A stretch of DNA of 64,000 nucleotides. It comes from Actinomadura pelletieri DSM 43383 (lineage in GTDB: Bacteria; Actinomycetota; Actinomycetes; Streptosporangiales; Streptosporangiaceae). A program made the translations under genes and the position numbers. Shown piece by piece: positions 54,441 through 63,658 of this stretch (positions are counted from its first letter, which is position 1; each line of letters opens with the position of its first letter). Below the pieces are notes generated by a model. That model ran no database searches. It was not told the origin of the DNA and saw only the letters and a list, made by a program, of their open reading frames with translations. The stretch lies in assembly GCF_003634705.1 (NCBI RefSeq), contig NZ_RBWU01000002.1:620001-684000 (forward strand), written 5' to 3'.

Positions 54441-55211
54441 TCAGGACAGGGAGTCGATCGCCGCCACCTCTTCCTTGGTGAGGGCGAAGCCGTTCAGGTC
54501 GAAGTTGGAGGCGATGCGCTCGCGGCGGGAGGAGCGGGGGATGACCACGATGTCGTGTTCCAGGTGCCAGCGGAGGACGACCTGGGCGGGGGTGACCCCG
54601 TGCCGTTCGGCGATCTCGGTGAGGGTCGGGTTGGTGAGGTCGGCGTTCTTGAGGCCGCTGTAGCCCTCGACGACGACTCCCCGGCGGCGGTGTTCCTCCA
54701 GGAGGGCCGGGTCGTGTCGGGAGGGGCTCCAGGAGATCTGGTTGACGGCGGGTTGGTGGCCGGTCGCCTTGGTCAGCAGGTCGATCTGTTCGGGGCTGTA
54801 GTTGCTCACTCCGGCGTTGCGGATCAGGCCCGCGTCCTTGGCGTCCAACAGGGCCTGCCACGTCGGGACGAGGTCGTCCTCGCCGGTCGGCCAGTGGATC
54901 AGCCAGAGGTCCACATAGTCGGTATCGAGGAGGCGGAGGCTCGACTCCAGGGCGCTGCGGGCCTGCCGCGCGTCCTGCGGGCGCAGCTTGGTGGTGATGA
55001 AGACCTGTTCCCGGTCAAGGCCGCTGTCCTTGACGGCGCGGCCGACGTCCGCCTCGTTCTTGTACAACGTCGCGGTGTCGAGGTGCCGGTAGCCGATGTC
55101 CAGCGCGGCGCGCACCGAGTCGTACGCCGTCGTGCCTCGCAGCTCCCAGGTTCCGAAACCGATCAGCGGCAGCGCGGTGCCCTCAGGCAGTTTCACAGTC
55201 ATGCTTGGCAT
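54441..55211 (-). CDS. Aldo/keto reductase
   Basis: 256 residues, TIM-barrel NADPH-dependent reductase. The catalytic tetrad is visible as DTATLYKNE (Asp and Tyr), TTKLRP (Lys) and LIHWP (His), with GVSNYSPEQI and the C-terminal PRSSRRERIASNF for NADPH binding. It resembles 2,5-diketo-gluconate reductase-type enzymes. Start MPSM at 55211; an ATG three codons later is equally possible. It follows the liv transporter gene block after a 39-bp gap, but its link to that block is uncertain. Confidence 0.88.
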   Translation of the reverse strand: MPSMTVKLPEGTALPLIGFGTWELRGTTAYDSVRAALDIGYRHLDTATLYKNEADVGRAVKDSGLDREQVFITTKLRPQDARQARSALESSLRLLDTDYVDLWLIHWPTGEDDLVPTWQALLDAKDAGLIRNAGVSNYSPEQIDLLTKATGHQPAVNQISWSPSRHDPALLEEHRRRGVVVEGYSGLKNADLTNPTLTEIAERHGVTPAQVVLRWHLEHDIVVIPRSSRRERIASNFDLNGFALTKEEVAAIDSLS

Positions 55212-55250
55212 TCTGCCCGTTCGCCGCCCGAGGACCCGCGCCGCCGTCGC

Positions 55251-56507
55251 TCATCCGACCTTGTACTCGGGGGTGATCTGGGCGCGGTAGAGGTCGGTCT
55301 CCGCGACCAGGCCGCCCTCGGCGGACGCGTCGACTCTGGAGATGAACGTCTGCGTCGACGCGGGGGCGCCGCGGACGGTGAAGTCCATCGGGGCCATCAG
55401 CCCGCCAGTGTCGAGGCTCTTCAGCTTCCGGTAGGCGCCGCTCAGCCCTTCGCGGGTGAGGTCCTTGTCGGTGCACGCCTGCTTGAGCGCCTCACCGACG
55501 ACCTGCGCGGACACGTAGCCGTAGTCGACCAGCGCGTTCGGGGGCTCGTTCGGGTGCTTGGCCTTGAACAGCGCCGCCACCTCCTTCGGACCCGGCGCGT
55601 CCGCTCCGTAGGGGGCATAGGACGTCAGGACGGTCAGGTTCTTCTCCAGGGCCGCGCGGACGGGAGTGTCGAGCAGCGCCGGGTCGAAGCCGGGGGTCTG
55701 CGTCATGATGGGCACGTCCAGGCCGATCGAGCGGGTCACGCCCGCGACGGACGCGGTCTGGCGGGCCGACGCGCTGAGCAGGATCGCCTTCGCCCCGTCC
55801 GACTTCAGCTTGGTGACCTGGGCGGTGAGGTCTGCGTCGGTCGCCTTGATCTGGACGCCCTTCAACGTCAGGCCGAGCCGTCCCGCCGCCCAGGTGCTGC
55901 CCCGGAGCGCGTTGGTGCCGTACTCGCCCTCGAAGTAGATGTGGCCGACCGTGTCGCCCTTCGCGAGCTTCCCCTTCGACACGAGATACGCCAGGCCGTT
56001 GATCATGTCGATGTCGTAGGTGGTGCCGAGGACCGCCAGGTACTCGCTCTTCAGCAGGGACGACGCGAACGACGACGGAACCGTGAGCAGCTTCTTCGCC
56101 GTGATCTCGGGCTCCAGCGCGGCGGTGATCGGCGAGCCGAGCAGGTGCGTGATGCCGAGCACCTGCGGCTCCAGCTCGCTGAACGCGACGGTGGCCTTCT
56201 GGACGTCGTAGCCGTGGTCCTTGACGACCAGTTCCAGGCGCCGCCCGCAGATGCCACCGGCCTTGTTGATCTTGTCGATATAGAGCTGGTTGCCCTGGAC
56301 CTGGGTGCGGCCGAGCGGCCCGAAGACGGCACCCGACAAGTCGCTCATCGCGCCGAGCCGGATCGTCTTGGCGGTGACGCCGGGGCCCGTCTTCACCCCG
56401 TCGTCGCCCGCGCCGCCCGTGCCCTCAGCGGCCTTGCCGCTGCAACCGGCGACGAGAAACGCCAGGCAGAGCGCGCCGAGCGCGGTCCATCGTGTTCGTG
56501 ATGGCAT
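55251..56507 (-). CDS. Branched-chain amino acid-type ABC transporter substrate-binding lipoprotein
   Basis: 418 residues. A lipoprotein signal ending LVAGC (Cys22) precedes a type I periplasmic-binding fold (IRLGAMSDLSGAVFGPLGRTQ, KINKAGGICGRRLELVVKDHGYD). GAAGGGAAG precedes the ATG. LivK-type proteins next to CoA ligases and IclR regulators often bind aromatic acids or other carboxylates rather than amino acids. Its signal sequence is encoded in an 83-nt overlap with the end of the LivM gene. Confidence 0.9.
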   Translation of the reverse strand: MPSRTRWTALGALCLAFLVAGCSGKAAEGTGGAGDDGVKTGPGVTAKTIRLGAMSDLSGAVFGPLGRTQVQGNQLYIDKINKAGGICGRRLELVVKDHGYDVQKATVAFSELEPQVLGITHLLGSPITAALEPEITAKKLLTVPSSFASSLLKSEYLAVLGTTYDIDMINGLAYLVSKGKLAKGDTVGHIYFEGEYGTNALRGSTWAAGRLGLTLKGVQIKATDADLTAQVTKLKSDGAKAILLSASARQTASVAGVTRSIGLDVPIMTQTPGFDPALLDTPVRAALEKNLTVLTSYAPYGADAPGPKEVAALFKAKHPNEPPNALVDYGYVSAQVVGEALKQACTDKDLTREGLSGAYRKLKSLDTGGLMAPMDFTVRGAPASTQTFISRVDASAEGGLVAETDLYRAQITPEYKVG

Positions 56508-57537
56508 GGGGTCTTCCCTTCTGAGCTGAACCGATGACGAACGCGACGATCGCCGCGCCGTAGAGCAGGCGGACGGCGGTGGCGGCGTCGATCCCGTCCT
56601 CGCCGGGCCGGGCGAACACGCCGATCGCGTCGCCGTAGTGGGACAGGACGAGCGGCGTCCCGGTGATGAACGCCGCGCCGATCGCGGCGCCGCGGACCGA
56701 GCCGAGGCCGCCGATGACGACCATCGCCAGGTACTCGACCGACAGGACCAGGCCGAAGTGGTCGGGGACGACGCGCCGCGCGGTGAGCGCGATCAGAATC
56801 CCGGCGACCCCGGCGTACATCGCGGAGAACACGAACGCGCCCGCCCGGTACCGGCGGAGCGGCACGCCCATGCTCGCGGCGGCGATCGGGTTCTGTCGCA
56901 TGAGGCGCAGCGCCCGTCCCGGCCTGCCGCGGACGATCCGTCCCGCGACGACGTAGGCGGCGACCGCGCAGAGGAGGGCCACGTACCAGAGGCGTTCACG
57001 GGCACCGAACGGGACGCCGAGCAAGACCAGTTCTGGCTCGTCGCCGGTCAACTCGAACCCCAGGACGGACAGTTCGGGGATCGGACGCCCGTTGAAGCCG
57101 CCGGTGACCGGACGGGCGTTGAACAGGACGTGCTGCCCGAGGAACACCAGACCGAGGGACGCGACGCCCAGATACAGGCCGTGGAGCCGTCCCGCGACCG
57201 GGCTGAACGCCAGCCCGGCGGCCCCGGCGAGGGCGACGGCGAGCAGCGCGGCGACGGTCGTCGGCAGGCCGGGGCCGGACAGGGGCGTCCCGGCGGAACC
57301 GGCGCCGGGCTCGCCCGCCAGGAACGCGTAACCGTACGCCCCTACGGCCAGGAAGAAGGCGTGCGCCAGGGACAGTTGCCCCGCCGACCCCACCAGGACG
57401 GTCAGCCCGATCGCGCCGATGATCGCGGCCATCACGAACGCGCCGACCTGCAACCAGAACGCGTCGAGGTAGTAGGGCATCGCGAGGAGGAGCAGAAGCG
57501 CCGTCGCGGTGCCCGCGTACTGGGTGACCTTAGACAC
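56425..57537 (-). CDS. LivM-type ABC transporter permease
   Basis: 370 residues, GTG start overlapping the LivH stop by 8 nt. It is strongly hydrophobic, with the LivM core GLTVLVGSAGQLSLAHAFFLAVGAY and the cytoplasmic coupling loop RPGRALRLMRQNPIAAASMG. The last roughly 27 residues are basic and soluble (TNTMDRARRALPGVSRRRLQ) and overlap the LivK gene in another frame. Works with LivH, LivG and LivF to import the ligand of LivK. Confidence 0.9.
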   Translation of the reverse strand: MSKVTQYAGTATALLLLLAMPYYLDAFWLQVGAFVMAAIIGAIGLTVLVGSAGQLSLAHAFFLAVGAYGYAFLAGEPGAGSAGTPLSGPGLPTTVAALLAVALAGAAGLAFSPVAGRLHGLYLGVASLGLVFLGQHVLFNARPVTGGFNGRPIPELSVLGFELTGDEPELVLLGVPFGARERLWYVALLCAVAAYVVAGRIVRGRPGRALRLMRQNPIAAASMGVPLRRYRAGAFVFSAMYAGVAGILIALTARRVVPDHFGLVLSVEYLAMVVIGGLGSVRGAAIGAAFITGTPLVLSHYGDAIGVFARPGEDGIDAATAVRLLYGAAIVAFVIGSAQKGRPHAITNTMDRARRALPGVSRRRLQRQGR

Positions 57538-58417
57538 GGACGGCCTCCCTGCTTCCGAACAGCCCGGACGGTCGCCACAGCAGGACGAGGATCATCAGCA
57601 GGTAGGGCGTGACGTCCCCGGCGCCCTGGCCGAGGAAGCCCAGCTCGTCGCCGTATCCCGCGACGAGGGTCTCGGCGACGCCGACCGCGAGGCCGCCCAG
57701 CACGGCGCCCTCGGGAGAGTCCAGCCCGCCGATGATCACGGCGGGGATGGCGCGCAAGGCCAGGAGCCCGGTGTGCGCCTCCACCCCGGTGTTGGGGAAG
57801 GCGACGAGGAACAGCCCGGCGAGCGTGGCGAGCGCGCCGCCGATCAGCCAGGACGCGCCGCGGACGCGGCGGAGCCTGATCCCCATGAGGGTCGCGACCT
57901 CCGGGTCGGCGGCGGCGGAGCGCCAGGAGACGCCCCAGGCGGTGCGCTGGAACACCACGAACAGCAGCCCGATCACCAGCAGCGCCGACAGCAGCGCCGC
58001 GACACGCGCGTGCGGGACGGTCAGCCCCGCGAACCGCAGCACCCCGTCCGACCACGGGTCGCCGGTCGGCATCACCCGCGACCCGACGCGGCGGGCGAGT
58101 TCGGTGGCGAGCAGCACGTCCGCGCCGATCGTCAGGATCGACAGCGTCATGTGCTCGCCGTGCCGGACGAGCGCCACCAGCCCGTACAGGGCGAGGCCGC
58201 CGAGCGCGCCCGCAGCGAGCCCGAACGCGAGCGCGGCCCAGAAACCGACATGCGGGGACAGCACCGCGACGATGTAGGCGCCGAGCAGCAGGATCGATCC
58301 CTGGGCGAAGTTCACCACCCGGGTGCCCTTGAAGATCACGGCGAAGCCGACGGCGATGAGGGCGTAGATGGATCCGAGCGAGACGCCGATGGCGAGAAGT
58401 TCGATCAGACGGTTCAT
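57530..58417 (-). CDS. LivH-type ABC transporter permease
   Basis: 295 residues. The ATG at 58417 overlaps the LivG stop (ATGA). LivH signature GSIYALIAVGFAVIFKGTRVVNFAQGSILLLGAY is at the N-terminus and the conserved AIPAVIIGGLDSPEGAVLGGLAVG near the C-terminus. About eight membrane segments. Pairs with LivM. Confidence 0.9.
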   Translation of the reverse strand: MNRLIELLAIGVSLGSIYALIAVGFAVIFKGTRVVNFAQGSILLLGAYIVAVLSPHVGFWAALAFGLAAGALGGLALYGLVALVRHGEHMTLSILTIGADVLLATELARRVGSRVMPTGDPWSDGVLRFAGLTVPHARVAALLSALLVIGLLFVVFQRTAWGVSWRSAAADPEVATLMGIRLRRVRGASWLIGGALATLAGLFLVAFPNTGVEAHTGLLALRAIPAVIIGGLDSPEGAVLGGLAVGVAETLVAGYGDELGFLGQGAGDVTPYLLMILVLLWRPSGLFGSREAVRV

Positions 58418-59172
58418 GGATGTGCTCCCAGGTAGGCGCGCAGGACGTCCGGATGCGCGCGGACCTGGGCGGGCGGCCCGTCGGCGATCACCCGGCCGAA
58501 GTCGAGGACGGTGATCCGGTCGGCGAGGCCCATGACGAGCGGCATGTCGTGCTCCACGAGCACCACCGAGACGCCGAGCACCTCGCGCGTCTCCCGGATC
58601 AGCGCGACGGTCGCGGCCTTCTCGTGGTAGGTCATCCCGGCGACGGGCTCGTCCAGCAGCAGCACCCGCGGTTCCATCGCGAGCGCGCGGGCGAACTCGA
58701 CCCGCTTGCGGTCGCCGTAGGACAGTTCGGCGACGGGCGTGTCCAGGACGTTCCCCAGCCCGCTGAACTCGGCGATCTCCGTGACCCGCAGCCGGTGCCG
58801 GTGCTCCTCGCGGCGGACGCGCCGCAGCCCGAGCCCCGCGGACACGAACCCGGCGCGGGTGAGGTGGTGCCGGGCGACCATCAGGTTGTCCAGGACGGTG
58901 TCCGCGCCGCCGAGCGCGATGTTCTGGAACGCGCGGGCGACGCCCAGCCCGGCGATCACGTGCGGTGGGAGCCCGGTCAGCTCCCGGTCGCCGAGGCGGA
59001 TCGAGCCGCCGACCGCGTAGATGCCGCAGACGGCGTTGAAGCACGAGCTCTTGCCCGCGCCGTTCGGCCCGATCACGGCGTGGACGCTGCCGGGTTCGAC
59101 GTCGAAGGACACCCCGTCCAGCGCGCGCACGCCGCCGAAGTTCAGGGACACCTTCCGCAGGCTGAGTCTCAT
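58414..59172 (-). CDS. LivG-type ABC transporter ATPase
   Basis: 252 residues. The ATG at 59172 overlaps the LivF stop (ATGA). Walker A GPNGAGKSS, the LivG-specific GVARAFQNIALGG, the ABC signature LSYGDRKRVEFARAL and Walker B RVLLLDEPVAGM, followed by the switch VEHDM. Energises import with LivF. Confidence 0.92.
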   Translation of the reverse strand: MRLSLRKVSLNFGGVRALDGVSFDVEPGSVHAVIGPNGAGKSSCFNAVCGIYAVGGSIRLGDRELTGLPPHVIAGLGVARAFQNIALGGADTVLDNLMVARHHLTRAGFVSAGLGLRRVRREEHRHRLRVTEIAEFSGLGNVLDTPVAELSYGDRKRVEFARALAMEPRVLLLDEPVAGMTYHEKAATVALIRETREVLGVSVVLVEHDMPLVMGLADRITVLDFGRVIADGPPAQVRAHPDVLRAYLGAHP

Positions 59173-59951
59173 GGCACCCACACGCTCAGCGAGCGGCCCC
59201 CGCCGGTCGTCGTCGGCTCGGGCCCGCGCGGGTCGCCTAGGTAGCGGGCCCGGACCTCGTCGGACGCCTCCAGGTCGGCGGCGGGGCCCTCCAGCGCCAC
59301 CGTCCCGGCCTCCATGACGTAGGCGTGGTCGGCGATCGACAGGGCCATGGCCGCGTTCTGCTCCACCAGGAGGACGGCGGTGCCCTGCGCCCGGATCTCG
59401 GTGATGACGCGTCCGATGTGCTCGACCATCTTCGGGGCGAGGCCGAGGGACGGCTCGTCGAGCAGCAGCATGTCCGGCTCCGACATCAACCCCCGGCCGA
59501 TCGCGAGCATCTGCTGCTCGCCGCCCGACAGCAGCCCCGCGCGCTGGTCGCGGCGCTCGGCCAGGACGGGGAACAACGCGTGGACGCGGTCGTACGCCTG
59601 CGCGCGCACCGACCGGGACCCGGCGCGGACCGCCCCGGCTCGCAGGTTGTCCTCGACGGTCATGCCCGCGAAGACCCGCCGACCCTCGGGTACTTGGACG
59701 ACGCCCGCCCCGACGATCCAGGCGGGATCCCGGCCGGTGATCGTCTCCCCGCGAAAAGTGATCCGGCCGCCCGCGACGCGGCCGCCGTGGTGGTCGAGCA
59801 CACCGGAGATCGCCCGCATCAGCGTGGTCTTGCCGGCGCCGTTGCTGCCCAGCACCGCGACCACCCCGGAGGCCGGGCACGACAGCGAGCAATGGTCGAG
59901 GGCGGTCATGTGCGGGCCGTACCGCACGGTCAGGTCTGTGACTTCCAACAT
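59169..59951 (-). CDS. LivF-type ABC transporter ATPase
   Basis: 260 residues. Walker A GSNGAGKTT, LivF-type VQVPEGRRVFAGMTVEDNL, signature LSGGEQQMLAIGRGLM, Walker B MLLLDEPSLGLAP and VEQNAAMAL switch. GGAGGAGG lies about 10 nt before the ATG. It is the first gene of the liv operon (F-G-H-M-K order), 130 bp from the IclR gene on the same strand. Confidence 0.92.
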   Translation of the reverse strand: MLEVTDLTVRYGPHMTALDHCSLSCPASGVVAVLGSNGAGKTTLMRAISGVLDHHGGRVAGGRITFRGETITGRDPAWIVGAGVVQVPEGRRVFAGMTVEDNLRAGAVRAGSRSVRAQAYDRVHALFPVLAERRDQRAGLLSGGEQQMLAIGRGLMSEPDMLLLDEPSLGLAPKMVEHIGRVITEIRAQGTAVLLVEQNAAMALSIADHAYVMEAGTVALEGPAADLEASDEVRARYLGDPRGPEPTTTGGGRSLSVWVP

Positions 59952-60081
59952 CTGGACGGGCCCTCCTCCACAGGGAGTGCATGGCTGTTATGCGGCTCGA
60001 CTGTGAACCGAGCCCGGGAGAACCGGAAGCGGATGTGCCGCCATGTGGCACGCGACGAGAACGCGCAGGCCAGGGAGAAGA

Positions 60082-60945
60082 TCAGGGACGGCGCGGAGCG
60101 CCGGTCGACAGCGCGCGGGACGCCTGGTGGGCCACCCGCCGCAGCGCGGGCGCGAGCCGGGCAGGGTCGAACCTGTGGTCCGCGACGACGACGGACAGCG
60201 CCGCCACGGGACGCCGCCCGGCGCCCATGACCGGGGTCGCGACGCAGCAGAGGCCGGTCACCGTCTCCTGCCGGTCGACGGCGATACCGTCCTCCCGGAC
60301 GCGCCGCAGCTCCCGCCGCAGCGCCTCGGGGTCGCGGATCGTGTACGGGGTGTGCGCCGGCAACGGGCCGTTGAGGACGAGTTCGGCCGCGTCGTGGTCG
60401 AAGGCCAACAACGCCTTCCCGACGCCCGTGGAGTGCGCGGGACGGCGGCACCCGATCTCGGACGGCACCCGCGCCGACCGGTGACCGTGCAGCTTGTAGA
60501 CGTACACGATCTCGGTGCGGTGCAGCACCGCCAGATGCACGGTCTCATGGGTCATGCCGTGCAGATCGACCAGGTACGGCAGGAGCCGCTCGCGTAGCAG
60601 CCCCGGGCCCGGCCCGTACACGCGGGTGCCGATGTCGAACAGCCGCGCGCTGAGCCGGTAGCCCCCGCCGACCCGGTCGACGAGGCCGTTGCGTTCCAGG
60701 ATGCCGAGCAGCCGGAAGGTCGTGGACTTGGTCAGCCGGGTCCGCCGGGCGAGTTCGCTCACCCCGATCTCGGTGTCGTACTCGGCGATCGACTTCAGCA
60801 GCATGACGGCCTTGTCGACGGCCGTCCGCCGGTCCTCGTCCGCCGCCCGAGTGGTGGTGACGAGGGAGAGGAAGGGGTCCGTGGCGGGCGTCCCCGGCCC
60901 GCCGCCGTCCCAGGTGACGCGTTCTTTGAGTGGTCCGCCCGCCAT
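60082..60945 (-). CDS. IclR family transcriptional regulator
   Basis: 287 residues. An N-terminal winged helix (GVSELARRTRLTKSTTFRLLGILERNGLVDR) is followed by an IclR effector domain (HLAVLHRTEIVYVYKL, PAHSTGVGKALLAF, GLCCVATPV). The first 40 residues are an unusual Gly/Pro-rich extension. It lies directly upstream of the liv operon, on the same strand, so it likely controls it in response to an aromatic or related acid. Confidence 0.9.
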   Translation of the reverse strand: MAGGPLKERVTWDGGGPGTPATDPFLSLVTTTRAADEDRRTAVDKAVMLLKSIAEYDTEIGVSELARRTRLTKSTTFRLLGILERNGLVDRVGGGYRLSARLFDIGTRVYGPGPGLLRERLLPYLVDLHGMTHETVHLAVLHRTEIVYVYKLHGHRSARVPSEIGCRRPAHSTGVGKALLAFDHDAAELVLNGPLPAHTPYTIRDPEALRRELRRVREDGIAVDRQETVTGLCCVATPVMGAGRRPVAALSVVVADHRFDPARLAPALRRVAHQASRALSTGAPRRP

Positions 60946-61091
60946 ATGCGATCACTTCCGTCGGTGAGGTCCGGTCGGCCGAACCCGCCGGCGCGTCCCA
61001 CCGGATCTCGTTGGCGGACCGTCCGTGGGGTTCGCGGCGTGCTCGGCGGCAGTGCAGGGGAACGGGAGACGGACCACGCTGTCCGCCCGGG

Positions 61092-62669
61092 TCAGCTCGT
61101 CGACGGCGGGGTGCCGGACGCGAGCGCCGGATGGCGGCGCAGCGCGATCCGGTCGATCTTGTTGGCCGGGGTGCGGGGGAGCTGCGGAACGGCGATGATC
61201 CGCACCGGCTGCTTGTAGGCGGCCAGGTGCCGCGCGCAGTGCTCGGTGAGCTCCGCCGGGTCGAGCGGGGCGTCCGGCCCGGCCGCCACGAACGCGACGG
61301 GACGTTCGCCCTTGCGCTCGTCGGGGACGCCGACCGTGGCGGACTCGGCCACGGCCGGGTGCGCCAGGAGCACGTCGTCGATCTCGCGGGGGTAGACGTT
61401 GAAGCCGCCCACGATGATCATGTCCTTCTTGCGGTCGACGATGTGCAGGTAGCCGTCCTCGTCGAAGCGTCCCATGTCGCCGGTCGGGAACCAGCCGTCG
61501 GTGAGCGCCTCGATCGGCGCGCCGTCCAGCCCGAGGTAGTGGTGCAGCATGTACGGGGCGCGGACGCGGATCTCGCCGGTCTCTCCCGTCGGCAGCGGGC
61601 CGTGGCCGGTCAGGTCGACGATCTGGATCTGGACACCCGGGGTGGGCAGCCCGACCGAGCCGGGCCGCGGGGGCGCGCCGGCCGGGTTGCACGCGATCGG
61701 CGCCAGCTCGGTCATGCCGTACGCCTCGTGAATGGGCAGGCCGGTCGCCGTCTGCCAGCGTTCCTGGAGGTCCGCGGAGATCGCCGAGCCGCCTCCCTGG
61801 CAGACCCGCAGCGCCGACAGGTCGGCCTCCGCCAGCGCCGGGACGGACAGGACACCGCCGTAGACGGCCGCCGGGCCGCCGCTGAACATGGTCGCGCGAT
61901 GCCGCTCCAGTTCCTGGACGACGGTCGCGGGAACGAACCGGGGCACCATGACGAGGCCGCCGCGCGCGTACACCGGGTGCAGGAAGCCGATCGCGAGGCC
62001 CCAGATGTGGAACATGGGCGCCACGTTGAGCCAGGTCTCCTCGTCCAGCCGGGTCGGCCAGCACAGTTCGGCGCCCTCGACCGTCCTCAGCAGGGCCTCA
62101 TGGGTGTACTCCACGCCCTTGGGCAGGCCGGTGGTGCCGCCGGTGAACAGCAGCGCCGCCCGGTCGCCGGGGGCCGGGTCGCCCACCGCTTCGGGGGTGG
62201 GGCCGTCCGGGCGCAGGTCCTGGTCGGTGACCGGCAGGATCGTCAGCCCGAGTTCGGTGGCGGCGTCGTGCGGTCCGGGCGCCTCTGCCGCCGCGTCGGT
62301 GAGCACGAGCGCCGGTGCCGACGCTCGTAGCAGCGGGGTCAGCTCGGCCGGGGTGTAGCCCGGGTTCAGGCAGGCGATGCGCGCGCCCGCGGCCCAGACC
62401 GCGAAGATCGCCACCGCCATCCGGGGCGAATTGGGCATCGCGAGCGCGACCGTGCCGCCGCGCGCGCCCGCTGCCGCCAGCCGCGCCGCGAGCGCGTCCG
62501 CGGCTCGGCCGAACTCGGCGTAGGTCAGGGTTTGGTCGTCGCATGTCAACGCCGTCCGGCCGGGGGCGTGGGCGACCGCGTCGCGCAACGCCCCGACGAT
62601 CGTGGTGACGCGGCGGCCCTCCGCCATCGGCCGCTCACCACCGGGGACGGCCTCGTCCAGAGCAGGCAT
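61092..62669 (-). CDS. Long-chain/aromatic acyl-CoA synthetase (4CL/FadD type)
   Basis: 525 residues with AGAGGAGAA before the ATG. P-loop LLFTGGTTGLPKGV, YGMTELAP, GWFPTGDMGRFDEDGYLHIVDRKKDMIIVGGFNVYPREI and the terminal Lys motif LPRTPANKIDRIALR are complete. It activates a fatty or aromatic acid. The promoter carries the inverted repeat at 62706-62723, related to a site in the TetR promoter region, so both genes probably belong to the regulon of the adjacent TetR protein. Confidence 0.9.
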   Translation of the reverse strand: MPALDEAVPGGERPMAEGRRVTTIVGALRDAVAHAPGRTALTCDDQTLTYAEFGRAADALAARLAAAGARGGTVALAMPNSPRMAVAIFAVWAAGARIACLNPGYTPAELTPLLRASAPALVLTDAAAEAPGPHDAATELGLTILPVTDQDLRPDGPTPEAVGDPAPGDRAALLFTGGTTGLPKGVEYTHEALLRTVEGAELCWPTRLDEETWLNVAPMFHIWGLAIGFLHPVYARGGLVMVPRFVPATVVQELERHRATMFSGGPAAVYGGVLSVPALAEADLSALRVCQGGGSAISADLQERWQTATGLPIHEAYGMTELAPIACNPAGAPPRPGSVGLPTPGVQIQIVDLTGHGPLPTGETGEIRVRAPYMLHHYLGLDGAPIEALTDGWFPTGDMGRFDEDGYLHIVDRKKDMIIVGGFNVYPREIDDVLLAHPAVAESATVGVPDERKGERPVAFVAAGPDAPLDPAELTEHCARHLAAYKQPVRIIAVPQLPRTPANKIDRIALRRHPALASGTPPSTS

Positions 62670-62705
62670 GGGGTTCTCCTCTCACCCGCGGTGGATTTTT
62701 TCTAT

Positions 62706-62723
62706 CGTTCAATTGATTGAACG
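62706..62723. promoter_or_regulatory. Inverted repeat upstream of the acyl-CoA synthetase
   Basis: CGTTCAAT-TG-ATTGAACG, perfect 8-bp arms, 36 bp before the ATG. The TTCAATTGATT part resembles TTCGATTGATC at 63621. Candidate TetR-family operator. Confidence 0.6.
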
Positions 62724-62818
62724 TCAACACCCACATTGACGCAGGTCGAGCCCGCGAGGAGAACGAGAGGTGACGGAGAGGCGACCGAAGGACGGCGCCG
62801 CCGGGCCGGCCGGACGGG

Positions 62819-63541
62819 TCAGTCGCCGGACGCCGGGGGCAGTCCGATCAGATCGCAGAACGCGTCGGCGACCTGGTCGGCGTCGAACTCGTCGGGCTTG
62901 AACCACCAGTGCATCCAGCTCATCATTCCGAGGATCCCCTCGCTGACGATGCGCGTCGGATGCCCCGACGGCAGAATTCCCTGTTCCTGGGCGCGTGCCA
63001 CCACCTCCTCGACCCGGACGACGAAGTCTCGTTCGTGGCCGCTGACCTCGCGGCCGACGTCCTTGGGCAGCGAGCGGAACTCCTTCCAGTACACCGCGAA
63101 CGTGCGCTGGTTGAGCGCCAGCGCGCGCACGAACGCCTCGATCATGCGACGCAACTGCGTCTCCGGCGGGGCGGGCTCGGCGAGCGCGTCGTCCAGGGCG
63201 GCGGTGAAGTCGCGGTCGACCTGCCGCGCGATCTCCGTCATGAGGACTTCCTTGGAGCCCACATAGTGGTAGATCGTCGGCTGGCTCATCCCGGCCCGCT
63301 CGGCGATCTCCTTGGTGGTGCCCCGCTCGTAGCCGCGGGTGAAGAACACCTCGGCGGCCACGTCGAGGATCCGGCGGCGCTTGACCTCCCAGTCGTCGGC
63401 GCGGCTGCCGGGCTTGCGTCCGGGCCGCCGTCGCGGCGCCTTCGCGCCGTTCCCGGTGCCGTTCTTCTCGCCGTTCGGTGCCTGGTCAGCGGCCTCGCCG
63501 AGGGCCTGTTCCGTATCTGGTGCCGCCTTCTCCGGTGTCAT
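62819..63541 (-). CDS. TetR family transcriptional regulator
   Basis: 240 residues. A basic, low-complexity N-terminal extension (about 50 residues, KAPRRRPGRKPGSR) precedes the TetR HTH (TTKEIAERAGMSQPTIYHYVGSKEVLM). The C-terminal domain has MMSWMHWWFKP, a pattern seen in regulators of fatty-acid or steroid catabolism. It is divergent from the hydrolase gene with a 20-bp palindrome between them, so autoregulation is likely. Confidence 0.9.
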   Translation of the reverse strand: MTPEKAAPDTEQALGEAADQAPNGEKNGTGNGAKAPRRRPGRKPGSRADDWEVKRRRILDVAAEVFFTRGYERGTTKEIAERAGMSQPTIYHYVGSKEVLMTEIARQVDRDFTAALDDALAEPAPPETQLRRMIEAFVRALALNQRTFAVYWKEFRSLPKDVGREVSGHERDFVVRVEEVVARAQEQGILPSGHPTRIVSEGILGMMSWMHWWFKPDEFDADQVADAFCDLIGLPPASGD

Positions 63542-63561
63542 CCGCCGATGGTACCCAACGT

Positions 63562-63581
63562 CCGATCGGTCGACCGATCGG
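63562..63581. promoter_or_regulatory. TetR operator palindrome in divergent promoter
   Basis: Perfect 20-bp palindrome with arms CCGATCGGTC and GACCGATCGG, 21 bp upstream of the TetR start. Confidence 0.7.
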
Positions 63582-63620
63582 CTTTACAGTGCGGGGACTC
63601 GGCTGCTAACTTCCGTTTTA

Positions 63621-63642
63621 TTCGATTGATCGACCGACCGAA
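63621..63642. promoter_or_regulatory. Second, imperfect palindrome before the hydrolase
   Basis: 22-bp imperfect palindrome centred on TCGA (16 of 22 positions symmetric), beginning TTCGATTGAT and ending CCGACCGAA. It abuts the GAGGGG ribosome-binding site of the hydrolase gene. Confidence 0.45.
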
Positions 63643-63658
63643 TTGAGGGGTGGTGTCG

